Positions 49,246 through 58,351 of a DNA stretch of 64,000 nucleotides are shown here, piece after piece (within the stretch, counting starts at the first letter, position 1; every line of letters starts with the position of its first letter). The stretch is from Palsa-504 sp963744575 (GTDB taxonomy: Bacteria > Actinomycetota > Actinomycetes > Streptosporangiales > Streptosporangiaceae): the NCBI GenBank assembly GCA_963744575.1, contig CAVUUF010000003.1, positions 62,001 to 126,000 of the forward strand, read 5' to 3'. The notes under the pieces are model-generated. The model ran no database searches. It was not told the origin of the DNA and saw nothing but the letters and a program-made list of their open reading frames with translations. The position numbers and the translations under genes were made by a program.

Positions 49246-49360
49246 TACGCCCCGAGTTACCTTAACGCCCTGTGATGCAGTTGTGACTGGCTGGTAATTT
49301 CGCGGGGAGCAAAACGGCCTCGATACGGCGCCGGCAGGTTAGGGAATCCTCGTTAGTAGG

Positions 49361-49366
49361 TAGAGT
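49361..49366 (+). promoter_or_regulatory. -10 box before mpa
   Basis: TAGAGT at 49361-49366 should start a transcript near 49373. The leader then holds AGGAGGAGG (49381-49389), which fixes the GTG at 49398 as the mpa start. Confidence 0.5.
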
Positions 49367-49397
49367 CCAGTTAACGGTGCAGGAGGAGGTGAAGGCC

Positions 49398-51173
49398 GTG
49401 CCCACCAGAGACGAACGCGGGCGTGACCCGCGGCACGAGGATGAGGTGCGGAGCCTTACCGCTCAGATCTCCTTCCTTGACGAGGAGATCGCCGTGCTGC
49501 GGCGCAGGCTGGCGGATTCGCCCCGGCAGGTCAGGCTCCTCGAGGACAGGCTGCGCGAGGCCGAGGGCAACCTCAACGGGGTCAGCGCGCAGAACGAGCG
49601 GATGGCCGCGACGCTGCGTGAGGCGCGCGATCAGATCGTCGCCCTGAAGGAGGAAGTGGACCGGCTGGCTCAGCCGCCGTCCGGCTTCGGCGTCTTCCTG
49701 CAGGCCAACGAGGACGACACCTGCGACGTGTTCACCGGCGGCCGGAAGATGCGGGTGAACGTGTCGCCGAACGTCGAGCTCGCCGAGCTGCGCCCGGGCC
49801 AGGAAGTGGTGCTGAACGAGGCGCTCAACGTCGTCATCGCCCAGTCCTACGAGACCGTGGGCGAGGTCGTCATGCTCAAGGAGGTCCTCGCCGACGCCCG
49901 GCGCGCGCTGGTCATCTCCCAGGCCGACGAGGAGCGGGTGGTCCGGCTGGCCGAGCCGCTGCTGCACCAGCCGCTGCGGGCCGGGGACTCGCTGCTGCTT
50001 GAGTCCCGGTCGGGGTACGTGTACGAGCGGATCCCCAAGGCCGAGGTGGAAGAGCTCATCCTGGAGGAAGTGCCGGACATCTCTTACCACGACATCGGCG
50101 GCCTGTCCGGGCAGATCGAGCAGATCAGGGACGCCATCGAGCTGCCCTACCTGCACGCCGACCTGTTCCGGGAGCATCAGCTCAAGCCGCCGAAGGGGGT
50201 CCTGCTCTACGGCCCGCCCGGCTGCGGCAAGACGCTGATCGCCAAGGCGGTGGCCAACTCGCTGGCCAAGCAGGTTGCCGAGAAGACGGCGCAGGACGAG
50301 GGGACCAAGGAGGGCAAGAGCTTCTTCCTCAACATCAAGGGCCCCGAGCTGCTGAACAAGTACGTCGGCGAGACCGAACGGCACATCCGGCTGGTCTTCC
50401 AGCGGGCCAGGGAGAAGGCCAGCGAGGGCATGCCGGTCATCGTGTTCTTCGACGAGATGGACTCGATCTTCCGCACCCGCGGCTCGGGCGTGTCGTCCGA
50501 CGTGGAGAACACGATCGTGCCGCAGCTATTGAGCGAGATCGACGGCGTGGAGGGGCTTGAGAACGTCATCGTCATCGGTGCCTCCAACCGCGAGGACATG
50601 ATCGACCCGGCGATCCTGCGGCCGGGCCGGCTCGACGTCAAGATCAAGATCGAGCGTCCGGACGCCGAGGCGGCCCGGGACATCTTCTCCAAGTACGTGC
50701 TGAAGGAACTGCCGCTGCACCCGGACGACGTGGCCGAGCACGGCGGGTCGGCGCGAGCCTGCGTCGAGGCGATGATCCAGCGCACCGTCGAGCGGATGTA
50801 CACCGAGTCCGAGGAGAACAGGTTCCTCGAGGTCACCTACGCCAACGGCGACAAGGAAGTGCTGTACTTCAAGGACTTCAACTCCGGCGCGATGATCGAG
50901 AACATCGTGGCCAGGGCCAAGAAGATGGCTATCAAGGAGTTCCTGGACACCGGGCAGAAGGGAATGCGGGTCAGCCACCTGCTGGCCGCGTGCGTCGACG
51001 AGTTCAGCGAGAACGAGGACCTGCCGAACACCACCAACCCGGACGACTGGGCTCGCATCTCCGGCAAGAAGGGCGAGCGCATCGTCTACATCAGGACCCT
51101 GGTCTCCGGCAAGACCGGGACCGAGGCCGGCCGGTCCATCGACACCGTGGCCAACACCGGGCAGTACCTTTGA
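49398..51173 (+). CDS. mpa: Mpa/ARC, proteasome-associated AAA+ ATPase
   Basis: The hexameric ring binds Pup through its coiled coils, unfolds the substrate and feeds it to the 20S core. The 591-residue protein has an N-terminal coiled coil (about 12-80, LTAQISFLDEEIAVLRRRL), two OB domains, then the ATPase with GPPGCGKTLIAKAVANSLA, VIVFFDEMDSIFRTRG and NREDMIDPAILRPGRLD. It ends TGQYL, the C-terminal docking motif for the proteasome alpha ring. GTG 49398 is chosen because AGGAGGAGG lies eight bases before it; an in-frame GTG at 49377 overlaps that site. Confidence 0.97.
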   Translation: MPTRDERGRDPRHEDEVRSLTAQISFLDEEIAVLRRRLADSPRQVRLLEDRLREAEGNLNGVSAQNERMAATLREARDQIVALKEEVDRLAQPPSGFGVFLQANEDDTCDVFTGGRKMRVNVSPNVELAELRPGQEVVLNEALNVVIAQSYETVGEVVMLKEVLADARRALVISQADEERVVRLAEPLLHQPLRAGDSLLLESRSGYVYERIPKAEVEELILEEVPDISYHDIGGLSGQIEQIRDAIELPYLHADLFREHQLKPPKGVLLYGPPGCGKTLIAKAVANSLAKQVAEKTAQDEGTKEGKSFFLNIKGPELLNKYVGETERHIRLVFQRAREKASEGMPVIVFFDEMDSIFRTRGSGVSSDVENTIVPQLLSEIDGVEGLENVIVIGASNREDMIDPAILRPGRLDVKIKIERPDAEAARDIFSKYVLKELPLHPDDVAEHGGSARACVEAMIQRTVERMYTESEENRFLEVTYANGDKEVLYFKDFNSGAMIENIVARAKKMAIKEFLDTGQKGMRVSHLLAACVDEFSENEDLPNTTNPDDWARISGKKGERIVYIRTLVSGKTGTEAGRSIDTVANTGQYL

Positions 51174-51229
51174 TGGCTGTTCGCGCTCAGGAAACTGTGT
51201 CGGCATGCCTGCTGCCCGCGCACCGGCAT

Positions 51230-51235
51230 TAGGCT
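51230..51235 (+). promoter_or_regulatory. -10 box of dop, leaderless
   Basis: TAGGCT ends seven bases before the dop ATG at 51243. dop can therefore be transcribed apart from mpa. Confidence 0.55.
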
Positions 51236-51242
51236 GCTGTAC

Positions 51243-52760
51243 ATGAGCGTTCTTCGCGTGATGGGCACTGAGACGGAATACGGCATCTCCGTGCCCGGGC
51301 AGCCTGGGGCCAACGCGATGGTGACCTCATCCCAGATCGTCAACGCGTACCAGGCGGCCACGGCCGCCCGGGCGCGCCGCGCCCGCTGGGACTTCGAGGA
51401 GGAGAACCCGCTGCGGGACGCGCGCGGCTTCGACCTGACCCGCGAGGCGGCGGACTCCTCCCAGCTCACCGACGAGGACCTGGGCCTGGCCAATGTCATC
51501 CTCACCAACGGCGGGCGGCTGTACGTCGACCACGCGCACCCGGAGTATTCGTCGCCGGAGTGCACGAACCCGCTGTCCGTGGTGATCTGGGACAAGGCAG
51601 GCGAGCGGGTGATGGCCGAAGCCGCGGCGAAGGCGGCGACCGTGCCGGGCAGCGCGCCCATCCAGCTGTACAAGAACAACACCGACAACAAGGGCGCCTC
51701 CTACGGGTCACACGAGAACTACCTGATGCGGCGCGGCACGCCGTTCGCCAACATCGTCAAGAACCTGATCCCGTTCTTCGTCTCCCGCCAGGTGATCTGC
51801 GGGGCCGGCCGGGTCGGCGTCGGGGCCGACGGCCGCGGCTCGGGCTTCCAGATCAGCCAGCGCGCCGACTTCTTCGAGGTCGAGGTCGGCCTGGAGACCA
51901 CGCTCAAGCGGCCCATCATCAACACCAGGGACGAGCCGCACGCCGACCCGGAGAAGTACCGGCGGCTGCACGTGATCATCGGCGACGCCAACATGAGCGA
52001 GGTGTGCACCTACCTCAAGGTCGGGACGACCGCGCTGGTGCTGGCGATGATCGAGGACAAGTTCCTGGGCGCCGACCTGTCCATCGAGTCGCCGGTGGCC
52101 GAGCTGCGCGCGATCTCCCACGATCCCTCCTGCCGCCGCCTGGTCACGCTCAAGGACGGCAGGAAGATGACCGCCGTCCAGCTCCAGCACGAGTACCTCG
52201 AGCTGGCCCGCAAGTACACCGAGGACAAATACGGCAACGACGTTGACGACATCACCGCCGACGTCCTGGACCGGTGGGAGTCGGTGCTGAACCGGCTGGC
52301 CGAGGACCCGATGCTGCTGTCGAAGGAACTCGACTGGGTGGCCAAGCTCGAGCTGCTCGAGGGGTACCGGACCCGGGACGGCCTGGGCTGGGATAACCCG
52401 CGGCTGCAACTCGTCGACCTGCAGTACTCCGACGTGCGCGCCGAGCGCGGCCTGTACAACCGCCTGGCGGCCCGGGGCCGGATGGTGCGGCTCACCGACG
52501 ACGCGACCGTGGAGCGGGCCATCGAGAACCCGCCCGAGGACACCAGGGCCTACTTCCGCGGCCGCTGCCTGCGACAGTACCCCGAGTCGGTCGCGGCCGC
52601 GTCGTGGGATTCGGTCATCTTCGACATCCCGGGGCGGGAGTCGCTCCAGCGCGTCCCCACGCTCGAGCCGCTCCGCGGCACCCGCGCGCACGTGGGCGAA
52701 CTGCTCGACCGCTGCCGCAGCGCCGCCGAACTGGTCGCCGCGCTCACCGGTCAGGAGTAG
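51243..52760 (+). CDS. dop: Dop, deamidase/depupylase of Pup
   Basis: It converts the C-terminal glutamine of Pup to glutamate and also removes Pup from proteins. The 505-residue protein starts MSVLRVMGTETEYGISVPGQ, and has the Dop-specific loop region near residues 45-75 (ARRARWDFEEENPLRDARGF), which PafA lacks, the catalytic aspartate in RLYVDHAHPEYSSPEC (Asp96), KNNTDNKGASYGSHENY and INTRDEPHADPEKY. It is homologous to PafA (103-1461). It follows mpa by 69 bases. Confidence 0.97.
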   Translation: MSVLRVMGTETEYGISVPGQPGANAMVTSSQIVNAYQAATAARARRARWDFEEENPLRDARGFDLTREAADSSQLTDEDLGLANVILTNGGRLYVDHAHPEYSSPECTNPLSVVIWDKAGERVMAEAAAKAATVPGSAPIQLYKNNTDNKGASYGSHENYLMRRGTPFANIVKNLIPFFVSRQVICGAGRVGVGADGRGSGFQISQRADFFEVEVGLETTLKRPIINTRDEPHADPEKYRRLHVIIGDANMSEVCTYLKVGTTALVLAMIEDKFLGADLSIESPVAELRAISHDPSCRRLVTLKDGRKMTAVQLQHEYLELARKYTEDKYGNDVDDITADVLDRWESVLNRLAEDPMLLSKELDWVAKLELLEGYRTRDGLGWDNPRLQLVDLQYSDVRAERGLYNRLAARGRMVRLTDDATVERAIENPPEDTRAYFRGRCLRQYPESVAAASWDSVIFDIPGRESLQRVPTLEPLRGTRAHVGELLDRCRSAAELVAALTGQE

Positions 52761-52966
52761 GGCCTGACGGCCCGGTCCGGAGCGCCGCCCCGGCCCGCGC
52801 GACCGTCGCGACTCCCTGACCTCGGCCGGGGCCTCGGAACTCCTCTCAAACCCCCCTGGTTCCGGCCCGTGCCGCGGATCGCGAGTTCGTACCGATTTCA
52901 GCCCAGCGGGATTGGGCGGGACTCCCACGGGTGACTATAGCGTTGGGACTGACGGAGGTAGTGAAC

Positions 52967-53179
52967 ATGGCAACATCGAAGGACACAGGCGGTCAGCGGC
53001 AGACCACCCGGCGCGCCGAGGAGGCCGAAGAGGCCGAGACCGGCAGCACCGAGGAGGTCCGGGAGCGGCACGAAAAGCTCTCCGACGACGTGGACGCGAT
53101 CCTCGACGAGATAGACGAGGTGCTCGAGGAGAACGCCGAGGAGTTCGTCCGGTCTTACGTGCAAAAGGGCGGCCAGTAG
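52967..53179 (+). CDS. pup: Pup, prokaryotic ubiquitin-like protein
   Basis: This 70-residue protein is the tag joined to proteins for degradation. It is polar and mostly disordered with a helical centre (VRERHEKLSDDVDAILDEIDEV), which binds the Mpa coiled coil, and ends YVQKGGQ; the last Gln must be deamidated by Dop before ligation. ATG 52967 follows GGAGG by eight bases; an upstream in-frame start (52931) lies before the ribosome site. A 206-base gap separates it from dop, so it probably has its own promoter. Confidence 0.97.
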   Translation: MATSKDTGGQRQTTRRAEEAEEAETGSTEEVRERHEKLSDDVDAILDEIDEVLEENAEEFVRSYVQKGGQ

Positions 53180-53311
53180 CCAGGGCGGTCGTGGCGCCGG
53201 CCGGTTCGCCATAAGCGGACGCGCCGGCGTCTCTCATGTCCTGTCACGCTCTGGCGCGGCAGTAGGGTCAGTTGAGAGTACGTTCGCTATGACTACGGGA
53301 GGAGGTCCGCG

Positions 53312-54274
53312 TTGGGCTCGTATTTCGGCGGCAGCCAGGCCGGCCCGCCTTATGCCGGGAGCCCTACGGTGACCGGCCAGGGGCAGGGCGCCGCAGGCGG
53401 TGCTCATGTCCGGGGCGCGCCGGGTTTCCTGGGCCTGCAGACCTCCTCGTTCACTGACTTTCTCGCCTCGCACTCGCCCGGGCTGCTGCCGGGCGGCACG
53501 GTGTTTGCTGGAGCCGGGCCGGCCGCGGCCGGTGATCCGGCGCCGGCGGCCGGCCAGTCCATCCGCGACCTGCCGCACGCCACGACCATCGTCGCCGTCG
53601 CCTGTGACGGGGGAGTGGTGCTGGCCGGCGACCGCCGGGCCACCGCCGGGAACATGATCGCCAAGCGCGATGTGGAGAAGGTCTTCCGCAGCGACGAGTT
53701 CTCCGCCATGGGGTACGCGGGCACCGGCAGCGTCGGGATCGAGTTCGTCCGGCTGTTCCAGGTCGAGCTCGAGCACTACGAGAAGATGGAGGGCCGGTCG
53801 CTGTCCCTGGAGGGCAAGGCCAACCGGCTGGCCTGGATGGTCCGGGGGAACCTGGCCGCGGCCATGCAGGGCCTGGTCGTCGTGCCGCTGTTCGTCGGCT
53901 ACGACGAGGACACCGGCCAGGGGCGGATCTTCAGCTACGACGTGGCCGGCGGCCCGTACGAGGAGCACCGGTTCTACTCCATCGGCTCGGGGTCGCTGTT
54001 CGCCCGGGGTGCGCTGAAGAAGTTCTACGTCGACGACATGCCGGCGGGCGACGCCGTGGAGGCCTGCGTGCAGGCGCTCTACGACGCCGCCGACGACGAT
54101 TCGGCGACCGGCGGCCCCGACCTGCCCAGGCGTATCTTCCCGGTCGTGGCCACGGTCACGGCCGACGGCTTCAGGAAGCTGCCGGAAGCCGAGACCGAGC
54201 AGGTCGCCGAGCAGGTCGTGCGGAGCCGGATGGCCATGCCTGACGGCCCGCACGCCCCGCTGCGAAGCGCCTAG
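53312..54274 (+). CDS. prcB: PrcB, proteasome beta subunit
   Basis: This is the proteolytic subunit of the 20S core. A propeptide of 90 residues (MGSYFGG ... SIRDLPHA) is cut off to expose Thr91, seen in TTIVAVACDGGVVLAGDRRAT; the following Asp and Lys (GNMIAKRDVEK) complete the active site. The mature part fits the 230-residue family size. Start is a TTG at 53312, preceded by GGGAGGAGG by six bases. The propeptide is longer and more Gly/Pro-rich than in mycobacteria. A TAGGGT near 53261 may be its -10 box. Confidence 0.96.
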   Translation: MGSYFGGSQAGPPYAGSPTVTGQGQGAAGGAHVRGAPGFLGLQTSSFTDFLASHSPGLLPGGTVFAGAGPAAAGDPAPAAGQSIRDLPHATTIVAVACDGGVVLAGDRRATAGNMIAKRDVEKVFRSDEFSAMGYAGTGSVGIEFVRLFQVELEHYEKMEGRSLSLEGKANRLAWMVRGNLAAAMQGLVVVPLFVGYDEDTGQGRIFSYDVAGGPYEEHRFYSIGSGSLFARGALKKFYVDDMPAGDAVEACVQALYDAADDDSATGGPDLPRRIFPVVATVTADGFRKLPEAETEQVAEQVVRSRMAMPDGPHAPLRSA

Positions 54275-54313
54275 CACATCCTGTCCCGTCTCTAGGTAAA
54301 GGAAGCGTCCGCG

Positions 54314-55192
54314 GTGTCCATGCCGTTCTACGTGTCACCCGCACAGGCCATGCGGGACAAGGCCGAGTATGCGCGGCAGGGGATCGCGCGCGGCCGCAGC
54401 TGCGTAACACTGCACTACGCGGGCGGGATTCTCCTGGTAGCGCCGAACCCGTCGAGCGCGCTGCACAAGATCAGCGAGATCTACGACCGGATCGCGTTCG
54501 CCGCGGTCGGCCGGTACAACGAATACGAGAACCTGCGCAAGGCCGGCGTGACCTATGCGGACATCACCGGCTACCAGTTCGACCGGCACGACGTGACCGC
54601 GCGCGGCATCGCGAACTGGTATGCGCAGACCCTCGGCACCATCTTCACCGAGAGCCCCAAGCCGTTCGAGGTCGAGATCGTCGTGGCCGAGGTAGGCCCC
54701 AGGCCGGATGCCGACCAGATCTACCGGATCACCTTCGACGGCTCGGTGACTGACGAGCCCGGCTTCGTCGCCTTCGGCGGCCAGGCCGACCAGGTGTCCG
54801 CCGCGCTCAAGGAGCATTACGCCGACGGCATGCCCCTGCCCGAGGCGTTCGCCGCCGCGCTGGCCGCGCTGTCCGCCCCCGGCAACGGCGAGCGCACCGA
54901 GTTCGTGGCCTCCCAGCTGGAAGTGGCCGTCCTAGACCGCGCCCGCGACCACCGGACCTTCCGCCGCATCCGCGCCGCCCGCCTCGAGGAGATGATCCGG
55001 GAAGCCCGCGGTACCTCCGCCGATCCGGCCTCTTCGGACCCTTCCGGTCCCTCGGGATCCGCTCCCGCCGACTCCGCTCCCGCCGGCTCCGGAGGCACCC
55101 CCTCCGGCCCCGGCTCTCCCGAACCTCCCACCGGCCCCGCCCCCGGCGGCTCCGACCGTGGCACCGGCCTAGGCGACCCCCCGCCTCGCTAG
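54314..55192 (+). CDS. prcA: PrcA, proteasome alpha subunit
   Basis: Alpha subunits form the outer rings and gate of the 20S core. The 292-residue protein starts MSMPFYVSPAQAMRDKAEYA, with the N-terminal gate, and has IARGRSCVTLHYAGGILLVA and GRYNEYENLRKAGVTYADI. The last 55 residues are a Pro/Ser/Gly/Ala tail with many PSGP and APAG units, which is longer than usual. GTG 54314 is taken; ATG at 54320 is two codons on. pafA, normally next, is absent; the next gene is convergent accD. Confidence 0.95.
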   Translation: MSMPFYVSPAQAMRDKAEYARQGIARGRSCVTLHYAGGILLVAPNPSSALHKISEIYDRIAFAAVGRYNEYENLRKAGVTYADITGYQFDRHDVTARGIANWYAQTLGTIFTESPKPFEVEIVVAEVGPRPDADQIYRITFDGSVTDEPGFVAFGGQADQVSAALKEHYADGMPLPEAFAAALAALSAPGNGERTEFVASQLEVAVLDRARDHRTFRRIRAARLEEMIREARGTSADPASSDPSGPSGSAPADSAPAGSGGTPSGPGSPEPPTGPAPGGSDRGTGLGDPPPR

Positions 55193-55234
55193 CCGTCCCC
55201 GCCCCGCCCCCGCCAGACCACGACCACAAGGCGC

Positions 55235-56692
55235 TCAGAGCGGGATGTTGGCGTGGTCGCCCTTCAACGACGGCGCTTCGGCGATGGCCCGGGCCACCTC
55301 GCGCCGGGTCTGGCTGGGCTCGATGATCGCGTCGATGACGCCGAGGTTCACGGCGCGCCGCAGGCCGCCCGCGGTCGCCTCGTGCTCGGCGGCCAGCCGT
55401 GCCTCGGCGTCGTGGAGTTGCTCCGGCGGCACCGTGGCCAGCGCGCGCCGGTGCAGGATGCGGACCGCGGCGACCGCGCCCATGACGGCGATCTCGGCGC
55501 CGGGCCAGGCGAAGACGCGGGTCGCGCCGAGCGCGCGGGAGTTCATCGCGATGTAGGCGCCGCCGTAGGCCTTCCGGGTCACCAGCGTCACCCGGGGAAC
55601 CGTCGCCTCGGCGAAGGCGTGCAGCAGCTTGGCGCCGCGGCGGACCACGCCGTCCCATTCCTGGCCCACGCCGGGCAGGTAGCCGGGCACGTCCACCAGG
55701 ACCACCAGCGGCACGCCGAACGCGTCGCACATCCGCACGAAGCGCGCCGCCTTCTCCGCCGACGCGGCGTCCAGGCAGCCGCCGAGCCGCATCGGGTTGC
55801 TGGCCACCACGCCGACCGTGCGGCTGGCCAGCCGGCCGAGCATGGTCACGACGTTCGGCGCCCACCGCGGGTGCAGTTCAACACCAGGCACGTCCAGCAG
55901 CCGGCCGGTCAGCAGGTGCACATCGTACGCGCGGCGGGCCGACTCGGGCAGCAGGCCCGACAGGTCGTGCTCGGCCAGGTCCCCGGCGTCCTCGGTGATC
56001 TTGCCCTGGTCGCTGAGCATGGACGCGAGCAGCCGGGCCCGGTCGATGGCGTCCGCGTCGGTCTCGGTGACCACGTGCACCACGCCGGACCGGCGGCTGT
56101 GCGGCTCGGGGCCGCCGAGCCGTTCCATGTCCACGTCCTCGCCGGTCACCGAGCGCACCACGTCCGGGCCGGTGACGAAGATGCGGCCCGGCCCGGACAG
56201 GATCACGATGTCGGTCAGCGCGGGCCCGTACGCGGCACCGCCCGCCGCGGGACCGAGCACCACCGAGATCTGCGGCACCCGCCCGGAGGCCGCGGTCATC
56301 GCCGCGAACACGGTGCCCACCGCGTGCAGGCTGGCCACTCCCTCGGCCAGCCGGGCGCCGCCGGAGTGCCACAGGCCCACGATCGGGACGCCCCGCGAGA
56401 TGGCCTCGGCGTAGGCCGCGACGATCGCGGCGCAGCCTGCGGTACCCATCGCGCCACCCTGTACCCGGCTGTCCGAGGCGAACGCCACGGCACCCGCGCC
56501 GTGGACCAGGCCGACGCCCACCAGGATCCCGCAGCGCTCCTCCTTGACCGGCAGCACCTCCAGCGTGCCCGGATCAAACAGGGCCGCCAGGCGCTCCTGC
56601 GGATCACGGGGCAGCGTGACCGGCGGTGCTGGCGGCGCCGGAGCTTGCGACGGGACGGCGGCCTGGGCCGAGGTCGGATCCAGTACGGTCAT
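55235..56692 (-). CDS. Acyl-CoA carboxylase, carboxyltransferase (beta) subunit
   Basis: It moves a carboxyl group from biotin to acetyl- or propionyl-CoA, making malonyl- or methylmalonyl-CoA. The 485-residue protein has the two crotonase-like halves: GCAAIVAAYAEAISRGVPIVGLWHSGGARLAEGV and GPAAGGAAYGPALTDIVI, then GVVASNPMRLGGCLDAASAEKAARFVRMC and KAYGGAYIAMNSRALGA, each in pieces. An Ala/Pro-rich tail of 25 residues leads. It closes the fab operon and probably supplies malonyl-CoA for FabD. The biotin-carrying alpha subunit is not in this window. Confidence 0.93.
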   Translation of the reverse strand: MTVLDPTSAQAAVPSQAPAPPAPPVTLPRDPQERLAALFDPGTLEVLPVKEERCGILVGVGLVHGAGAVAFASDSRVQGGAMGTAGCAAIVAAYAEAISRGVPIVGLWHSGGARLAEGVASLHAVGTVFAAMTAASGRVPQISVVLGPAAGGAAYGPALTDIVILSGPGRIFVTGPDVVRSVTGEDVDMERLGGPEPHSRRSGVVHVVTETDADAIDRARLLASMLSDQGKITEDAGDLAEHDLSGLLPESARRAYDVHLLTGRLLDVPGVELHPRWAPNVVTMLGRLASRTVGVVASNPMRLGGCLDAASAEKAARFVRMCDAFGVPLVVLVDVPGYLPGVGQEWDGVVRRGAKLLHAFAEATVPRVTLVTRKAYGGAYIAMNSRALGATRVFAWPGAEIAVMGAVAAVRILHRRALATVPPEQLHDAEARLAAEHEATAGGLRRAVNLGVIDAIIEPSQTRREVARAIAEAPSLKGDHANIPL

Positions 56693-56770
56693 CCGAGGAC
56701 TCCTTACTGGTCGGCCGGTTACTGGTCGGCCGGGACGAAGGACGGAGCACGAAGCTACGGGCGCACCCGG

Positions 56771-58018
56771 TCAGGGCGCGGTGAAGACCAGCGACACGTT
56801 GTGACCGCCGAACCCGAACGCGTTGTTCAGTACCGCCATCGGCTCGGAGCCGCGCTTGCTGAGCGGCCTCGGCTCGGTGGCCACATCGACCGGTACGTCC
56901 TCGTCCAGGTCCTCCAGGTTGATGGTGGGCGGGGCCACTTGCTCGCGGAGAGCGAGGATGGCGGCGACGGACTCGACGGCGCCGGCGCCGCCGAGCAGGT
57001 GCCCGGTCATCGACTTGGTGGACGTGACGACCACGCCGTCGATCGCGGGTCCCAGCGCCTTGGCCAGCGCCTGAGCCTCGACGGCGTCGCCCTCCGGGGT
57101 AGACGTCGCGTGCGCGTTCACGTGCACGACCTGGGCCGGGTCGACCTGGGCGTCGGCCAGCGCGCGGTTGATCGCCGCGATCACGCCGGCCCCGTCGGGT
57201 GCCGGGAGCGTGATGCGGTAGGCGTCGGCGGAGTAGCCCGCTCCGGCCGCGACGGCATACACCGTGGCGTCACGCTGGCGCGCGTGCGACAGCGACTCGA
57301 GGACCAGGACGCCGGCCCCCTCGCCGAGCACGAACCCGTCCCGGGCCTTGTCCCACGGCCGCGAGGCCCGTTCCGGCTCGTCATTGCGGGTGGACATGGC
57401 CCGCATCACCGCGAACGCGCCGATGTTCAGCGGCATGATGGCCGCCTCGGTGCCGCCGGCCAGCACCACGTCCGCTCGCCCGCAGCGGATCATGTCGATG
57501 CCGTAGCCGATCGCCTCGGCACCGGACGCGCACGCGCTGACCAGGGAGTGCGCACCGGCCCGGGCTCCGAGTTCCATGCTGATCCAGCCGGCCGAACCGT
57601 TCGGCATCAGCATCGGCACCGTGTACGGCGAGATACGCTGCCAGCCCTTCTCCTTCAGCGTGTCGTAGGCGGCCAGCGTCGACCCGATGCCGCCGATCCC
57701 GCTGGTGACGGCCACGCCGAGCCGTTCGGGATCCACTGCGGGAGCGCCCGCGTCGGCCCACGCCTCGCGCGCGGCCACCAGCGCCAGCTGCTCGCAGCGG
57801 TCCATCCGGCGCGCCTGCACCCGGCCGACGACCTCGGCCGGGTCCGCGGCGGCCGCCGCGGCGATGCGCACCGGCAGGTCGTCGGCCCATGGCTCGGTAA
57901 TGCGGTGCACGCCGCTACGTCCCTCCAGCATCGCCGACCAGGTCGACGCGACGTCCCCGCCGAGCGGGGTAGTGGCGCCGAGCCCGGTGACGACAACCGT
58001 TTCGCGCCCTGAGGTCAC
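56771..58018 (-). CDS. fabF: FabF, 3-oxoacyl-ACP synthase II
   Basis: It extends acyl chains by condensing acyl-ACP with malonyl-ACP. The 415-residue protein has the catalytic cysteine in SLVSACASGAEAIGYG, the histidines in VNAHATSTPEGDAVE and TKSMTGHLLGGAGAVE, and the ending NNAFGFGGHNVSLVF. Start GTG 58018 overlaps the acpP stop by four bases (GTGA). Confidence 0.96.
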   Translation of the reverse strand: MTSGRETVVVTGLGATTPLGGDVASTWSAMLEGRSGVHRITEPWADDLPVRIAAAAAADPAEVVGRVQARRMDRCEQLALVAAREAWADAGAPAVDPERLGVAVTSGIGGIGSTLAAYDTLKEKGWQRISPYTVPMLMPNGSAGWISMELGARAGAHSLVSACASGAEAIGYGIDMIRCGRADVVLAGGTEAAIMPLNIGAFAVMRAMSTRNDEPERASRPWDKARDGFVLGEGAGVLVLESLSHARQRDATVYAVAAGAGYSADAYRITLPAPDGAGVIAAINRALADAQVDPAQVVHVNAHATSTPEGDAVEAQALAKALGPAIDGVVVTSTKSMTGHLLGGAGAVESVAAILALREQVAPPTINLEDLDEDVPVDVATEPRPLSKRGSEPMAVLNNAFGFGGHNVSLVFTAP

Positions 58019-58266
58019 GCCGAGCCCCCGGCGTCCTTGCGGACGTAGTTGACCACGTCCTGGACGGTGGTGAGGTCCTTCAGCTGGTCGTCCGGGATTT
58101 CCACGCCGAACTTGTCCTGCGCGGCCACGGCGATCTCCACCATGGACAGCGAGTCGATGTCCAGGTCGTCGACGAAGCTCTTGCCCGGCGTGACCTCGTC
58201 CGCGGGCACGCCGGCGATCTCCTCGACGATTTCGCCAAGCCCGGCAAGAATCTCCTGGTCGTTCAC
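58015..58266 (-). CDS. acpP: Acyl carrier protein of FAS II
   Basis: The 83-residue protein carries the growing chain on phosphopantetheine at Ser39 in DLDIDSLSMVE. GTG 58266 is chosen because AAGGAG lies eight bases upstream and the residues then read MNDQEILAGLGEIVEEIAGV; the open frame runs 19 codons further upstream without family similarity. Confidence 0.95.
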   Translation of the reverse strand: MNDQEILAGLGEIVEEIAGVPADEVTPGKSFVDDLDIDSLSMVEIAVAAQDKFGVEIPDDQLKDLTTVQDVVNYVRKDAGGSA

Positions 58267-58351
58267 TTCTTTGCTCCTTGTCTGAAGTGGTGGTACTGCT
58301 CCGCCGCCCGGTGATCGGGGCACCCCGTCCGGTCGGCGGACCAGGGCGCGG